Assembly: GCA_020633195.1 (NCBI GenBank)
Contig: JACKEC010000015.1
Span: 62,001 to 126,000, forward strand
Reading direction: 5' to 3'
DNA length: 64,000 nucleotides
Origin: Sandaracinaceae bacterium
GTDB taxonomy: Bacteria; Myxococcota_A; Polyangia; Polyangiales; Sandaracinaceae
Shown here: positions 9,886-17,485 of the stretch, piece after piece
How positions within the stretch are numbered: position 1 is the first letter of the stretch
How the letters are laid out: each line of letters begins with the position of its first letter
The notes under the pieces: model-generated
Database searches by the model: none
The model's input: the letters and a program-made list of their open reading frames with translations, nothing else
Told to the model about the DNA's origin: nothing
Program-made: the position numbers and the translations under genes

Positions 9886-11211
9886 TCAGGGCACCGCGCG
9901 CTCGCGCGGGCCGAGCAGGAACGCGAAGGCGCCGGGCATGCGCTGCCGCCAGTAGACCTCGTTGTGCGTGTGTCCGGGGGCGAGCACGTAGTCGAGGTCG
10001 ACGCCGTCGGTGTAGCCCGCGGTCCGGTACGCGGCGGCGAGGTCGTGGGTGTCCATCCAGCCGTCCATGGCGGAGCCGCCGTCGCCCGAGTCGACGTAGA
10101 CGCGGAGCGCGCGCGTCGGGTGCGAGGGGATGCTGGCGACGGTGTCGAGCAGGGTCCGTCCGTCCCACCACGTCGACGGGCTCACGGCGCCGACGAGGCC
10201 GAACACGTCGGCGCGCTCGACGCCGCCCCACGACGCGAACAGGCCGCCGAGCGAGGAGCCGACGAGGGCCGTCTCGGCCGGACCCGTTCGGGTGCGCAGC
10301 GCCGCGTCGACGCGCGGGATCAGGTCGTCGATGACGACGTCGAGGTACGCGCTGGCCATGCCGCCGCCGTACATCGAGTCGACGGTCGGGGTGTACTCGT
10401 CGATGCGCGCGGCGCCGCTGTTCGCGATGCCGATCACGATCGCCTCGCGGAAGGTCTCGCAGCGCGCGCCGCCGCACGCGGCGTCGTCCTGACAGGGCGT
10501 GCTGTCCGGGCACGCGCCGCCGGCCGCGGCCGCGTCCATCGTCTCGTCGATGCCCCACTCGGCGCCGCCGAACGCGAGGGACGGGTCGAACAGGTTCTGG
10601 CCGTCCTGCATGTAGAGGACGGGGTAGCGGGCGGCGGAGTTCTCGTCGTACGAGGCGGGCAAGTAGACGTACACGGCCCGCGAGCCCCCCGGCGCGGCGG
10701 CGCCGAAGCTCGCGAGGAACGTCTCCACGTGGCCCTGGTCGTCGGTCCCGAAGCGCGGCGCGATCTCGATGTGCTCGCCCGGCGCCACGTGGTAGTTCGG
10801 CCCGCGCGACCAGGTCGCGTCGTCGAGCAGGACCTTGAATTCGATCGGCTCGGTGAGCTCGCTCGTCTCCCAGACGTAGGTGTCGGAGCCCTCCGCGACG
10901 GTCGGGGCGCCCACCGTCCAGCTCACGGGGCCGCCCGAGCCGCGCACGAAGAGGGCGCCCGCCATGCCGGCGTAGCGGACGACGACGCGCGTCGTCGAGC
11001 CCGCGTCGGTGAGGGGCGGCCCCGCGTCCAGCCCCGCGTCGGCGAGCCCGGCGTCCGTCATCGCGCCGGCGTCGAACGATGCGTCGACCGCCGCGTCGAC
11101 GGAGATCGCGGCGTCGCCGCCGCCGCCCGCGTCCGTCGGCGCCGGGGGGCTCGAGTCGCACGCGCTCAGGACGAGCGCGCAGAGGAGGAGGGTTCTCGTG
11201 ATGGTCGACAA
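9886..11211 (-). CDS. Exported lipoprotein esterase (esterase D / Fes-like) with starch-binding-like N-domain
   Basis: The product is 441 residues from a TTG start at 11211 with AGGGG just upstream. A lipobox (LLLCALVLSAC) is followed by a DAG-rich linker to about residue 75. Residues 75-165 form a CBM20/48-like beta-sandwich (VSWTVGAPTVAEGSDTYVWE, IEFKVLL). The C-terminal part is an alpha/beta hydrolase of the putative-esterase family: YPVLYMQDGQNLFD, then the nucleophile elbow ALVGSSLGGLFASW, and a late acid and His (YVDSGDGG, APGHTHNEVYW). It should act outside the inner membrane on ester-linked carbohydrate or siderophore-type substrates. The DAG linker is typical of Myxococcota. Confidence 0.85.
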   Translation of the reverse strand: MSTITRTLLLCALVLSACDSSPPAPTDAGGGGDAAISVDAAVDASFDAGAMTDAGLADAGLDAGPPLTDAGSTTRVVVRYAGMAGALFVRGSGGPVSWTVGAPTVAEGSDTYVWETSELTEPIEFKVLLDDATWSRGPNYHVAPGEHIEIAPRFGTDDQGHVETFLASFGAAAPGGSRAVYVYLPASYDENSAARYPVLYMQDGQNLFDPSLAFGGAEWGIDETMDAAAAGGACPDSTPCQDDAACGGARCETFREAIVIGIANSGAARIDEYTPTVDSMYGGGMASAYLDVVIDDLIPRVDAALRTRTGPAETALVGSSLGGLFASWGGVERADVFGLVGAVSPSTWWDGRTLLDTVASIPSHPTRALRVYVDSGDGGSAMDGWMDTHDLAAAYRTAGYTDGVDLDYVLAPGHTHNEVYWRQRMPGAFAFLLGPRERAVP

Positions 11212-11286
11212 GCCCCTGGGCTATCACGTGACTCAGCCCAGAGCTACCGGACGGCGGTTCGGCTCGGCGGGTGGTACGGTGCCCGC

Positions 11287-11823
11287 GTGCCGCTCCCCAC
11301 CCTCTCGCCCGAGCGCGCGCGTGAGCTGCGCGCCACGACCGACCGCTTCCTCGCCGCGAACCGCGTGAGCCTCGTCGTGGGCGTGGTGCTGACCCCGCTC
11401 CTCTTCGGCGGCGTCGCGCTCGGCCTCGGCCTCGCGCTGCCCGCGCCGTTCGGCGCCTGGATCGGCGGCGCGATCGGCGGCGCGGGTGCCCTGATGCTCC
11501 TGTTCCTGCTCGCCTACTGGCTGCGCACGGCCACGCGCGCGCCGTTCGCGGCGTGGGTGACGGTCGTCGAGTGGCGCGTCCTGCGGGATCGCTACGGCGG
11601 CGAGAGCCACTCGGTGGTGCTTCGCGTCGAAGAGGCGCGCGCGCTGACCGCCGCGGGCTGGGGCGCCGAGCTGCCGGCGTACCGAGGCGCGCAGAAGACC
11701 TCGGTCCTCACGTCGCGCCAGCTCAGCGGCGCCGTGCCCGTGGGGCGCCCCGTCATCGCGCTCTGCATGCCGACCGGCGAGGTCGTCGCGTTCGATCACG
11801 AGGGCCGCCTCGTCACGGCGTAG
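11287..11823 (+). CDS. Small two-span membrane protein, unknown
   Basis: The product is 178 residues from a GTG at 11287. A short cytoplasmic start (ERARELRATTDRFLAANR) leads into two adjacent hydrophobic segments, about residues 27-49 and 54-77, with a short hairpin between them. About 100 soluble residues follow, with a basic-aromatic stretch (WRVLRDRYGGESHSVVLRV). The shape suggests a membrane-anchored protein with one soluble domain on the cytoplasmic side. No family is recognised. It diverges from the esterase gene and converges on the DUF4272 gene, 7 bp from its stop. Confidence 0.7.
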   Translation: MPLPTLSPERARELRATTDRFLAANRVSLVVGVVLTPLLFGGVALGLGLALPAPFGAWIGGAIGGAGALMLLFLLAYWLRTATRAPFAAWVTVVEWRVLRDRYGGESHSVVLRVEEARALTAAGWGAELPAYRGAQKTSVLTSRQLSGAVPVGRPVIALCMPTGEVVAFDHEGRLVTA

Positions 11824-11830
11824 CCGCGGA

Positions 11831-12607
11831 TCAGGTGTCGGTCGGCACCTCGTCCCACGGCGCGTCCTGGTAGCCGATCAACCAGTTGAGCGCGGGGTGC
11901 CACTCCATCACCACGTCGGCGCTGAGCCCGGCCGGCGGAGGTTGGCCGTGGATGCGCGCCTCGGTGCACGCCCACGCGTAGCGGTAGATGAGGTCCGCCT
12001 GATCGAGCACCTCGGCGGGCGAGCGGAGCCGCGCCCCGGCGCGCAGCTCTTCGAGCGTCCGGGGGCGGATGATCTCCGCCATCACGACTCCGTCGAGCGG
12101 CTCGGTCGGCGCGGGCAGCGTGTCGAGGTAGCCGAGCGCCCACAGCAGGACCCGCAGCGCTTCGAATCGCCAGGAGAGCGCCGAGCCCTCGGGGCCGTCC
12201 GCGGGCCCGCTCATGTAGGCCCGCTCCGCCGGGGAGTAGCGCGCGCTCGTCTGATAGCGCTCGGCGAGCTCGGCCGCGTAGTCCTCACCGTCGCCCGCCC
12301 CGCGGCTCGCCACCACGAAGAGCGCGACGGCCCGATCGACGATCTCGTCGACCGTCCGGAAGCGGCACTCCGCGGCCGGCTCGATCACCGGCAAGCTCTC
12401 GAGGACCGGGACGCCCTCCCGTCGGAGCCGCGCGATGGAGCGCGCCCGCCGCTCGGTCTGCTCCGGCGTCGCGACCTCGGGCGTGGTGCGGGCCGGCACC
12501 CCCATCGCGCGAGCCTCGGCCTCGGTGATCGACGGCGGCGGGTCCTCCGTCCCCGAGCACGCGGTGGCGAGGAGGAGCAGCGCGGCGAGCGACGACGAAC
12601 GGGTCAT
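11831..12607 (-). CDS. DUF4272 domain lipoprotein
   Basis: The product is 258 residues with the lipobox LAALLLLATAC at the start. Residues 70-258 match the DUF4272 pattern: a repeated SWRFEALRVLLWALGYLD core, then RSPAEVLDQADLIYRYAWA, and the characteristic close HPALNWLIGYQDAPWDEVP followed by TDT. The role of DUF4272 is unknown. Most members I know of are cytoplasmic, so the lipid anchor is unusual and implies envelope localisation. It faces the small membrane protein gene and is separated from the HNH gene by a short gap. Confidence 0.82.
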   Translation of the reverse strand: MTRSSSLAALLLLATACSGTEDPPPSITEAEARAMGVPARTTPEVATPEQTERRARSIARLRREGVPVLESLPVIEPAAECRFRTVDEIVDRAVALFVVASRGAGDGEDYAAELAERYQTSARYSPAERAYMSGPADGPEGSALSWRFEALRVLLWALGYLDTLPAPTEPLDGVVMAEIIRPRTLEELRAGARLRSPAEVLDQADLIYRYAWACTEARIHGQPPPAGLSADVVMEWHPALNWLIGYQDAPWDEVPTDT

Positions 12608-12691
12608 CCGGGGAGCGTAGCTTCAACGGACGAGACCGCGCTGGGGAGTCCTCGGCGAGGGCCGCCGGCTCGCCCCTCGAGCTGGCCGACC

Positions 12692-13963
12692 TCAGCCGCA
12701 GCGCTGGTAGAGGACCTCCTCCTCCCGCATGCACGACACCGCCGCGCTCCGCAGCGCGAGCCGAACGACCTCGGGCGGGGTCCACTCGACGACGGGGTCG
12801 ACGCCGAGCTCGCTGTGCACCGCGTCGAGCATCGACTTCACCTCGCGCTCCTTCCAGCCCATCCCCCGGAGCACCTCGAAGCTGTCCCGCATCACCGCCG
12901 CACGCCGTGCGTCGAGGAGCGGCGAGCCATAGGCGCGGCCGTCGGCGTGTCGGAACTCGAAGCCCGAGGTGAACGTCCCCCGCACGTCGAGCGCACCGTC
13001 GTGCGCCGCTCGATGGTGCGCCGAGCACAGCACGACGAGCTTCTCGGGGTCGTGCGTCCCGCCCTCGCTCCGCGCCTCGACGTGGTGGATGTGAACGAAG
13101 GCGGCGTTCCGACATCCCGGCACCGCGCAGCACCCCTGGTGCCGGCGCACCACCTGCCGACGCGTCTTCGGCGGGATCGTCTGCGACGCTCGCGCTGCCT
13201 CTCCCTCCGTGCCGACGTCGCCGATGTGCTCCGCGTCGCATTCCGCCATCTCGACCGTCACCGCGTCGACGTCCACGGCCTGGCCCGCCGCCTCGATCAC
13301 CGCACCGCCGTGCGCGTCGCGGGTCAAGGCGATCTGGAAGGCAGCCCGCCCCGCGTCCCGCTCGCCGCCACCGCTCAGGAACGCGAGCATCGCCTCGGCG
13401 ATGAAGGCCGAGTCGTCGACGTGACCGCCCGCCGCGTTCGTCGCCTTGGCTCTGGCGTTCTCCAGCAGCGCATAGGCGTCGGGCGACAGCTCGAGCGTGA
13501 CCCGCCGCGTCGACAGTTGAGGCTTCTGCGGGTCCGTCGGCCGGTCCCCCGGCGCGTGCGCCGCGACCGCGCGCTGCACCTCGGTGGCCGTCTTCCCGGC
13601 GACGCTGGCCAGCCACTCCGCCTCCGTCTCGGGGATCGCTACCCGACACAGCTCGCGCACGACGCTGTACACGATGTCGCCAGCCGCGAACCGCTCCTTC
13701 AAACGTGGAAGCTCGCGAATCGCCCGAGCCACGCGGAGCCTGTCTTCGACGCCGCGTCCACCGAAACCGAAGACGCGCTCGCCATACTCGCGCATGGACG
13801 CGAAGCCACAGACGCGGTCGACCTGGAGCTCGTCACCGCGCAGCAGCCACTCGAGGAGCACGTGGTCGTGCTGGGTCCGAGCCCGGGCGAGGTCCCGAAG
13901 CGTGGCGTCGACGACCTCGACGGTCACGGAGGGGGCGGGCAGCGCGAGGCTTGAACTGTTCAT
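12692..13963 (-). CDS. HNH endonuclease with DUF222-like N-terminal region
   Basis: The product is 423 residues from the ATG at 13963. Residues 1-270 are helical and DUF222-like (ATLRDLARARTQHDHVLLEW, REYGERVFGFGGRGVEDRL). An HNH nuclease module follows near residues 270-330: CAVPGCRNAAFVHIHHVEAR, then LVVLCSAHHRAAHDG, with two Cys-type zinc ligands and the catalytic His pair. A helical tail (LRGMGWKEREVKSMLDAV) resembles a RuvA-C-like helical domain. Such proteins occur in many copies in actinobacteria and some myxobacteria, and are often linked to mobile DNA. The upstream 75 bp are markedly AT-richer than the surroundings, and hairpins follow beyond them. Confidence 0.88.
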   Translation of the reverse strand: MNSSSLALPAPSVTVEVVDATLRDLARARTQHDHVLLEWLLRGDELQVDRVCGFASMREYGERVFGFGGRGVEDRLRVARAIRELPRLKERFAAGDIVYSVVRELCRVAIPETEAEWLASVAGKTATEVQRAVAAHAPGDRPTDPQKPQLSTRRVTLELSPDAYALLENARAKATNAAGGHVDDSAFIAEAMLAFLSGGGERDAGRAAFQIALTRDAHGGAVIEAAGQAVDVDAVTVEMAECDAEHIGDVGTEGEAARASQTIPPKTRRQVVRRHQGCCAVPGCRNAAFVHIHHVEARSEGGTHDPEKLVVLCSAHHRAAHDGALDVRGTFTSGFEFRHADGRAYGSPLLDARRAAVMRDSFEVLRGMGWKEREVKSMLDAVHSELGVDPVVEWTPPEVVRLALRSAAVSCMREEEVLYQRCG

Positions 13964-14039
13964 TGATGAATGGTAGCAGAATGGGTGTTCAGTGCCAGGG
14001 TTATCTCGTTTGTAAATGGCATTTGATTTCCGAGGGGGG

Positions 14040-14076
14040 CTGGGGGGAACCCCCAGATAGGCGCGCAACGCGCGCC
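14040..14076. repeat. Two perfect mini-hairpins upstream of the HNH gene
   Basis: The 335-bp gap 13964-14298 has no convincing gene. It holds an AT-rich patch (about 13964-14036), a likely promoter region for the HNH gene, then two perfect stems. CTGGGGG pairs with CCCCCAG around GAA (14040-14056). GGCGCGC pairs with GCGCGCC around AAC (14060-14076). Both have 7-bp stems and three-base loops, the design seen elsewhere in the window. The remaining 220 bp are GC-rich and show no supported feature. Confidence 0.55.
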
Positions 14077-14298
14077 GTAGCCCGACGACGGTCGCGCTCG
14101 CCGACGCACGCCCGTGCGCCACCTCGGTCGCATTCGCCGCTTCCGTCTTCGCCGCCTCCTTCGAAGCACGTTCGAACCGATCGACGCGACCGACGCGCTC
14201 CGTGTCGTCGAGTCCGCGTGGTCGGCGGGCTGGCGGCCTGCGCGGGGATCCCGGGCCGTCAGACTCTAGGCGGTTCTGGGCACGGACCGGGAGATGGC

Positions 14299-14778
14299 TC
14301 AGCGACCGCCGTAGCAGCTGTCGAATCGCACGTTGCCTTGCACGGCGGGGCAGTCGAGGTCGACCGAGCCCTCCATGCCCCAGACGTCCATGATGAGGGT
14401 GCCGGTCTCGCGCAGCTCGACCTCGAAGCGCTCGCAGGCCGCTCGATCGATCGGGCGTGGGGCGGAGCCGGGGTCGATGACGAGGACGCGGGGGCCCTCG
14501 GTGGCGTCCTCGAGGACGCGGACGGTGCGGCCGCTCGAGCTCGTCAACAGGTCGACGCCGTGGAACTCGGGGCGGTCGCGCGGGGCGTCCTCGCCGAGCT
14601 CGCCGGAGCGGCAGTGGGCGGGCTCGAACGCCTCGCCGTCGATGGTGAGCGAGCCGCTCACCTCGCTCTCGGAGGCGGAGCTCAGGTAGACGAACAGGCC
14701 GAGACCGAGGCCCACCACGACCGCGACCACCGCGAGGCCGATCAGCGCCTTGGACCCCTCGACCTTCGTGTCCGCCAT
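14299..14778 (-). CDS. Single-span membrane-anchored protein, unknown
   Basis: The product is 159 residues. After a short Lys-containing start (MADTKVEGSKA) comes one transmembrane helix, residues 12-32 (LIGLAVVAVVVGLGLGLFVY). The 125-residue domain beyond it should lie outside the membrane. It has four cysteines that could form disulfides (AHCRSG, RAACERF, LDCPAV, DSCYGG). No family is recognised. It diverges from the coiled-coil gene with 74 bp between the starts, suggesting a shared regulatory region. Confidence 0.72.
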   Translation of the reverse strand: MADTKVEGSKALIGLAVVAVVVGLGLGLFVYLSSASESEVSGSLTIDGEAFEPAHCRSGELGEDAPRDRPEFHGVDLLTSSSGRTVRVLEDATEGPRVLVIDPGSAPRPIDRAACERFEVELRETGTLIMDVWGMEGSVDLDCPAVQGNVRFDSCYGGR

Positions 14779-14852
14779 GCGGCGTGCAGGGTAGCAGGCC
14801 TGTCGGCGGGGTAAGCTCGCGCGGGCATGCGATCGCTTCGCACGGATTGGCC

Positions 14853-15647
14853 ATGAGCGACTCGACCTGGGAGGAGCGCGTCCTGGAGCTCTGGGACACG
14901 CCCCTGCCGCTCACCGCGAGCGAGGAGGAGCGCCGCGCGTACATCGAGCGGTGCAAGGGCGCGATCGTCGATCTGAAGGCCGGCATTCGCGGGATCCTCG
15001 TGGAGGAGCGGCGCGCCGAGAAGGCGAGGCGCTACGCCGAGACCGAGGCCACGAGCTGGGACCGGAAGTCCGAGCTGGCCGAGCGCGCTGGCGATCCGAT
15101 CCTGCGGGACGAGGCGCGAGCCGCGAGCGCGGCGTCGCGCCGCGAGGCCGAGCAGGCGGGCGGGTACGAATCGGAGCGCCGAGCGTGGACGAACGCGTTC
15201 CGCGCGGCGCTCAAGGAGCTCTTCCGCCGGGAGTCGGCGATTCGACAGACTCTGGCCATCCTCGTGACCCGCTACCCAAGACGCGACCGTCCCGTCGGGA
15301 CGGGGAACGCGTTCGAGACCTTCGAGCGGATGGCCGCCCGGATCGACGACGTCCCGTTCGAGCTCGAGAAGATCGAGCCGCCACCCCCGAACGTCGGGCC
15401 CTGGGTCCATCGCTTCGACGACGGCAAGCCCAGGATGGCGATCCTGTCCGTGGTCGACGACGAGGTCCGGCTCGAGGAGCGCCCCATCGACCCGGTGGCC
15501 GCGCCCCACGAGACCGTCGGCGGCAGCCAGCCCCTCGCCGAGGTGCTCTCCCGCCCTCACCCGATGTGGGACGCGGTCCCCCACGCGCGCCTGCTCGTCC
15601 GCGTCGCGGTGCTCGAGCGAGGCGGCTCGTCGTCCGGGTCGGAGTAG
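14853..15647 (+). CDS. Coiled-coil protein, weakly PspA/IM30-like
   Basis: The product is 264 residues from the ATG at 14853; longer in-frame starts add only Arg/Ser-rich shadow sequence. Residues 20-150 are highly charged helix (EERRAEKARRYAETEATSWD, then LRDEARAASAASRREAEQAG). The Trp and spacing recall the central hairpin of PspA/IM30 membrane-remodelling proteins. The C-terminal 100 residues are Pro-containing and probably globular. There is no signal peptide, so it is likely cytoplasmic. The PspA link rests on pattern only and could be wrong. It converges on the TPR gene. Confidence 0.65.
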   Translation: MSDSTWEERVLELWDTPLPLTASEEERRAYIERCKGAIVDLKAGIRGILVEERRAEKARRYAETEATSWDRKSELAERAGDPILRDEARAASAASRREAEQAGGYESERRAWTNAFRAALKELFRRESAIRQTLAILVTRYPRRDRPVGTGNAFETFERMAARIDDVPFELEKIEPPPPNVGPWVHRFDDGKPRMAILSVVDDEVRLEERPIDPVAAPHETVGGSQPLAEVLSRPHPMWDAVPHARLLVRVAVLERGGSSSGSE

Positions 15648-15657
15648 GCCCGGACCG

Positions 15658-17259
15658 TCACCTCGAGCAGCGCGTCAAGATGCGTTGCATCTCGCGGGCG
15701 TCGAAGCCCTGCGGGGCGCGGTCGAGGTAGCGGGCGGCGAGCTCGCACTGCTCTTCGCCCTCGGTGCTGGAGGCGAGGAGGGCGATGGCCATCGGGGCGG
15801 GCGCGCGGCCGGCGAGGGCTTCGCGGAGGTGGGCCTCGGCGGGGCGGTTCCGGAGGCGGTCGAGCCGCGCGAGCAAGAGCGCCGCCTCGGCGGAGCGGCC
15901 GTCGAGCCGGCGGGCGGACTCGGCCTCGCGCTGGGCGGAGGTCAGCTCGCCGCGCTCGAGGAGGATGGTGCCCTCGACGGTGAGGATGCGGGCCTCGAGC
16001 TGCGGGTCGATCTCGGGGTTCTCCCCGAGCGCCTCGCGGGCCTCGCGGACGTGGCGCTGGGCGTTCGCGATCCGGTTGTTCCGGGCGTCGATGCCCGCCA
16101 ACCCGAGGTGCGCGTCGACGTCGTTCGCCTCGATCGCGAGCGCCGCCTCGAAGGCCTGGCCGGCCTCGCGATCCCGCTCGGACTGGACGAGGACGCGCCC
16201 GAAGGACACCCACAGCAGGCGGTCGCGGTGGGTCTCGGCGAGCTCGCGGAGCCGGCCGAGGGCGAGCTCTCCGTCACCGCGGAGCACCGCGAGCTCGGCG
16301 TCGAGCCGCGCGATCCCGACGGGATCGGAGCCGGCCGCGCGCGCGCGCTCGAGCGCCTCGGCGGCGTCGACCACGCTCCCGTCGCGGATCGCGTCACCGC
16401 CCTCGACGAGGGGGTCGACCGCGGGCGGGGCTTCGAACACGACGGGCTCGACCTCCGCGGTGGGAGGCTCCGGCTCGGGCGCCGCCTCGACGACGGGCGC
16501 GGGGGGCGGGGTCGGCGCGACCGCCTCGACGGGGGCGGGCGGCGCCTCGGGCGCGGGGGGCTCGGGGGCGACGACGCTCGAGGTCGCGCTCGGCGGGATC
16601 GCGTCGCCGGAGTCGCGGAGGTTCGCGGCGAGGCCGACGGCGGTCCCCACCACCACGCCCGCGGCGACGCAGACGCCGGCGAAGATCACCGCGCGGCCGC
16701 GGCGGTTGCCCTTCGGGGTGATGTAGGTCCCGGTCACCTCGCGGACGGGCGCGGGGGCCGCGACGGGGGCCTCGGCCGGCGGCGCGCGCAGGGCGGGCGC
16801 GGTCTCGACCTCGACCTCGTTCCAGGGGTTGGAGCTGCCCTTCACGAGCTCGTCGCGCTCGTAGAACGCCGTCTTGACGTGCTCCTCGGGGACCGGGGCG
16901 ACCCCGCCCGGGTCCGCGCGCTCGAAGAAGCTGGTCTTGATCTCGTCGGCGCCGGCCGGGCCCCAGCCGCGCGGCTGGGTGACGACGACCCCCTCGTAGT
17001 AGGGCTCGTGAGCCACGGGCACGTGCGGCGGCTCCTGCGCGAGCTCCTCGTGGGAGAGGTCGTCGTACGGGTTCGGACCGGACGCGTAGGGATCGGGCCC
17101 GTCCGCGTCCGCGAGCTCGCCGAGATCGACCTGGGTCGTCGGGTCGTCGGAGTGCTCGGGGAGGCGCGCGAACTTGGTCGGCGCGCCTTCGAATTCCGGG
17201 TCGGGATCGTCGTGCATGGGGTCCAGCACTCGAGCTGTCGCCGTGTCGTAGCTGCCCAC
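15658..17259 (-). CDS. TPR protein with single membrane anchor
   Basis: The product is 533 residues from a GTG at 17259 with GAGG seven bases upstream; an ATG at 17217 is the alternative start. The first 190 residues are acidic and low-complexity (DPYASGPNPYDDL, KTSFFERADPGG, KTAFYERDEL). One transmembrane helix is at about residues 191-212. A Pro/Ala/Glu linker follows to about 280, then TPR-like helical pairs to the end (LVQSERDREAGQAFEAALA, LLERGELTSAQREAESARRL). The layout resembles myxobacterial envelope scaffolds with a cytoplasmic tail and a periplasmic TPR domain. The two near-repeated KT(S/A)F motifs could be docking or phosphorylation sites. Confidence 0.82.
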   Translation of the reverse strand: MGSYDTATARVLDPMHDDPDPEFEGAPTKFARLPEHSDDPTTQVDLGELADADGPDPYASGPNPYDDLSHEELAQEPPHVPVAHEPYYEGVVVTQPRGWGPAGADEIKTSFFERADPGGVAPVPEEHVKTAFYERDELVKGSSNPWNEVEVETAPALRAPPAEAPVAAPAPVREVTGTYITPKGNRRGRAVIFAGVCVAAGVVVGTAVGLAANLRDSGDAIPPSATSSVVAPEPPAPEAPPAPVEAVAPTPPPAPVVEAAPEPEPPTAEVEPVVFEAPPAVDPLVEGGDAIRDGSVVDAAEALERARAAGSDPVGIARLDAELAVLRGDGELALGRLRELAETHRDRLLWVSFGRVLVQSERDREAGQAFEAALAIEANDVDAHLGLAGIDARNNRIANAQRHVREAREALGENPEIDPQLEARILTVEGTILLERGELTSAQREAESARRLDGRSAEAALLLARLDRLRNRPAEAHLREALAGRAPAPMAIALLASSTEGEEQCELAARYLDRAPQGFDAREMQRILTRCSR

Positions 17260-17485
17260 TCGTTCGCCTCGGGCCGCTGTGACGCAAGGTACGTGCTACT
17301 CGCGCCAGGCGCCATTGTGCACGTGATCGGACGCTCGGAAAGGGGGATCGGCGAGCCCCACCGCCGAGGTCCGCACACCCCGGCGGGGCCTCGCTCGAGG
17401 GGAGGTGGGTGTGCGCTCGCGCATGCACGCGCTCGCGGGTCTCGATAGAGTCGGGGCGCTGGTAGGTCAGCAGTCGAGGTGGACG

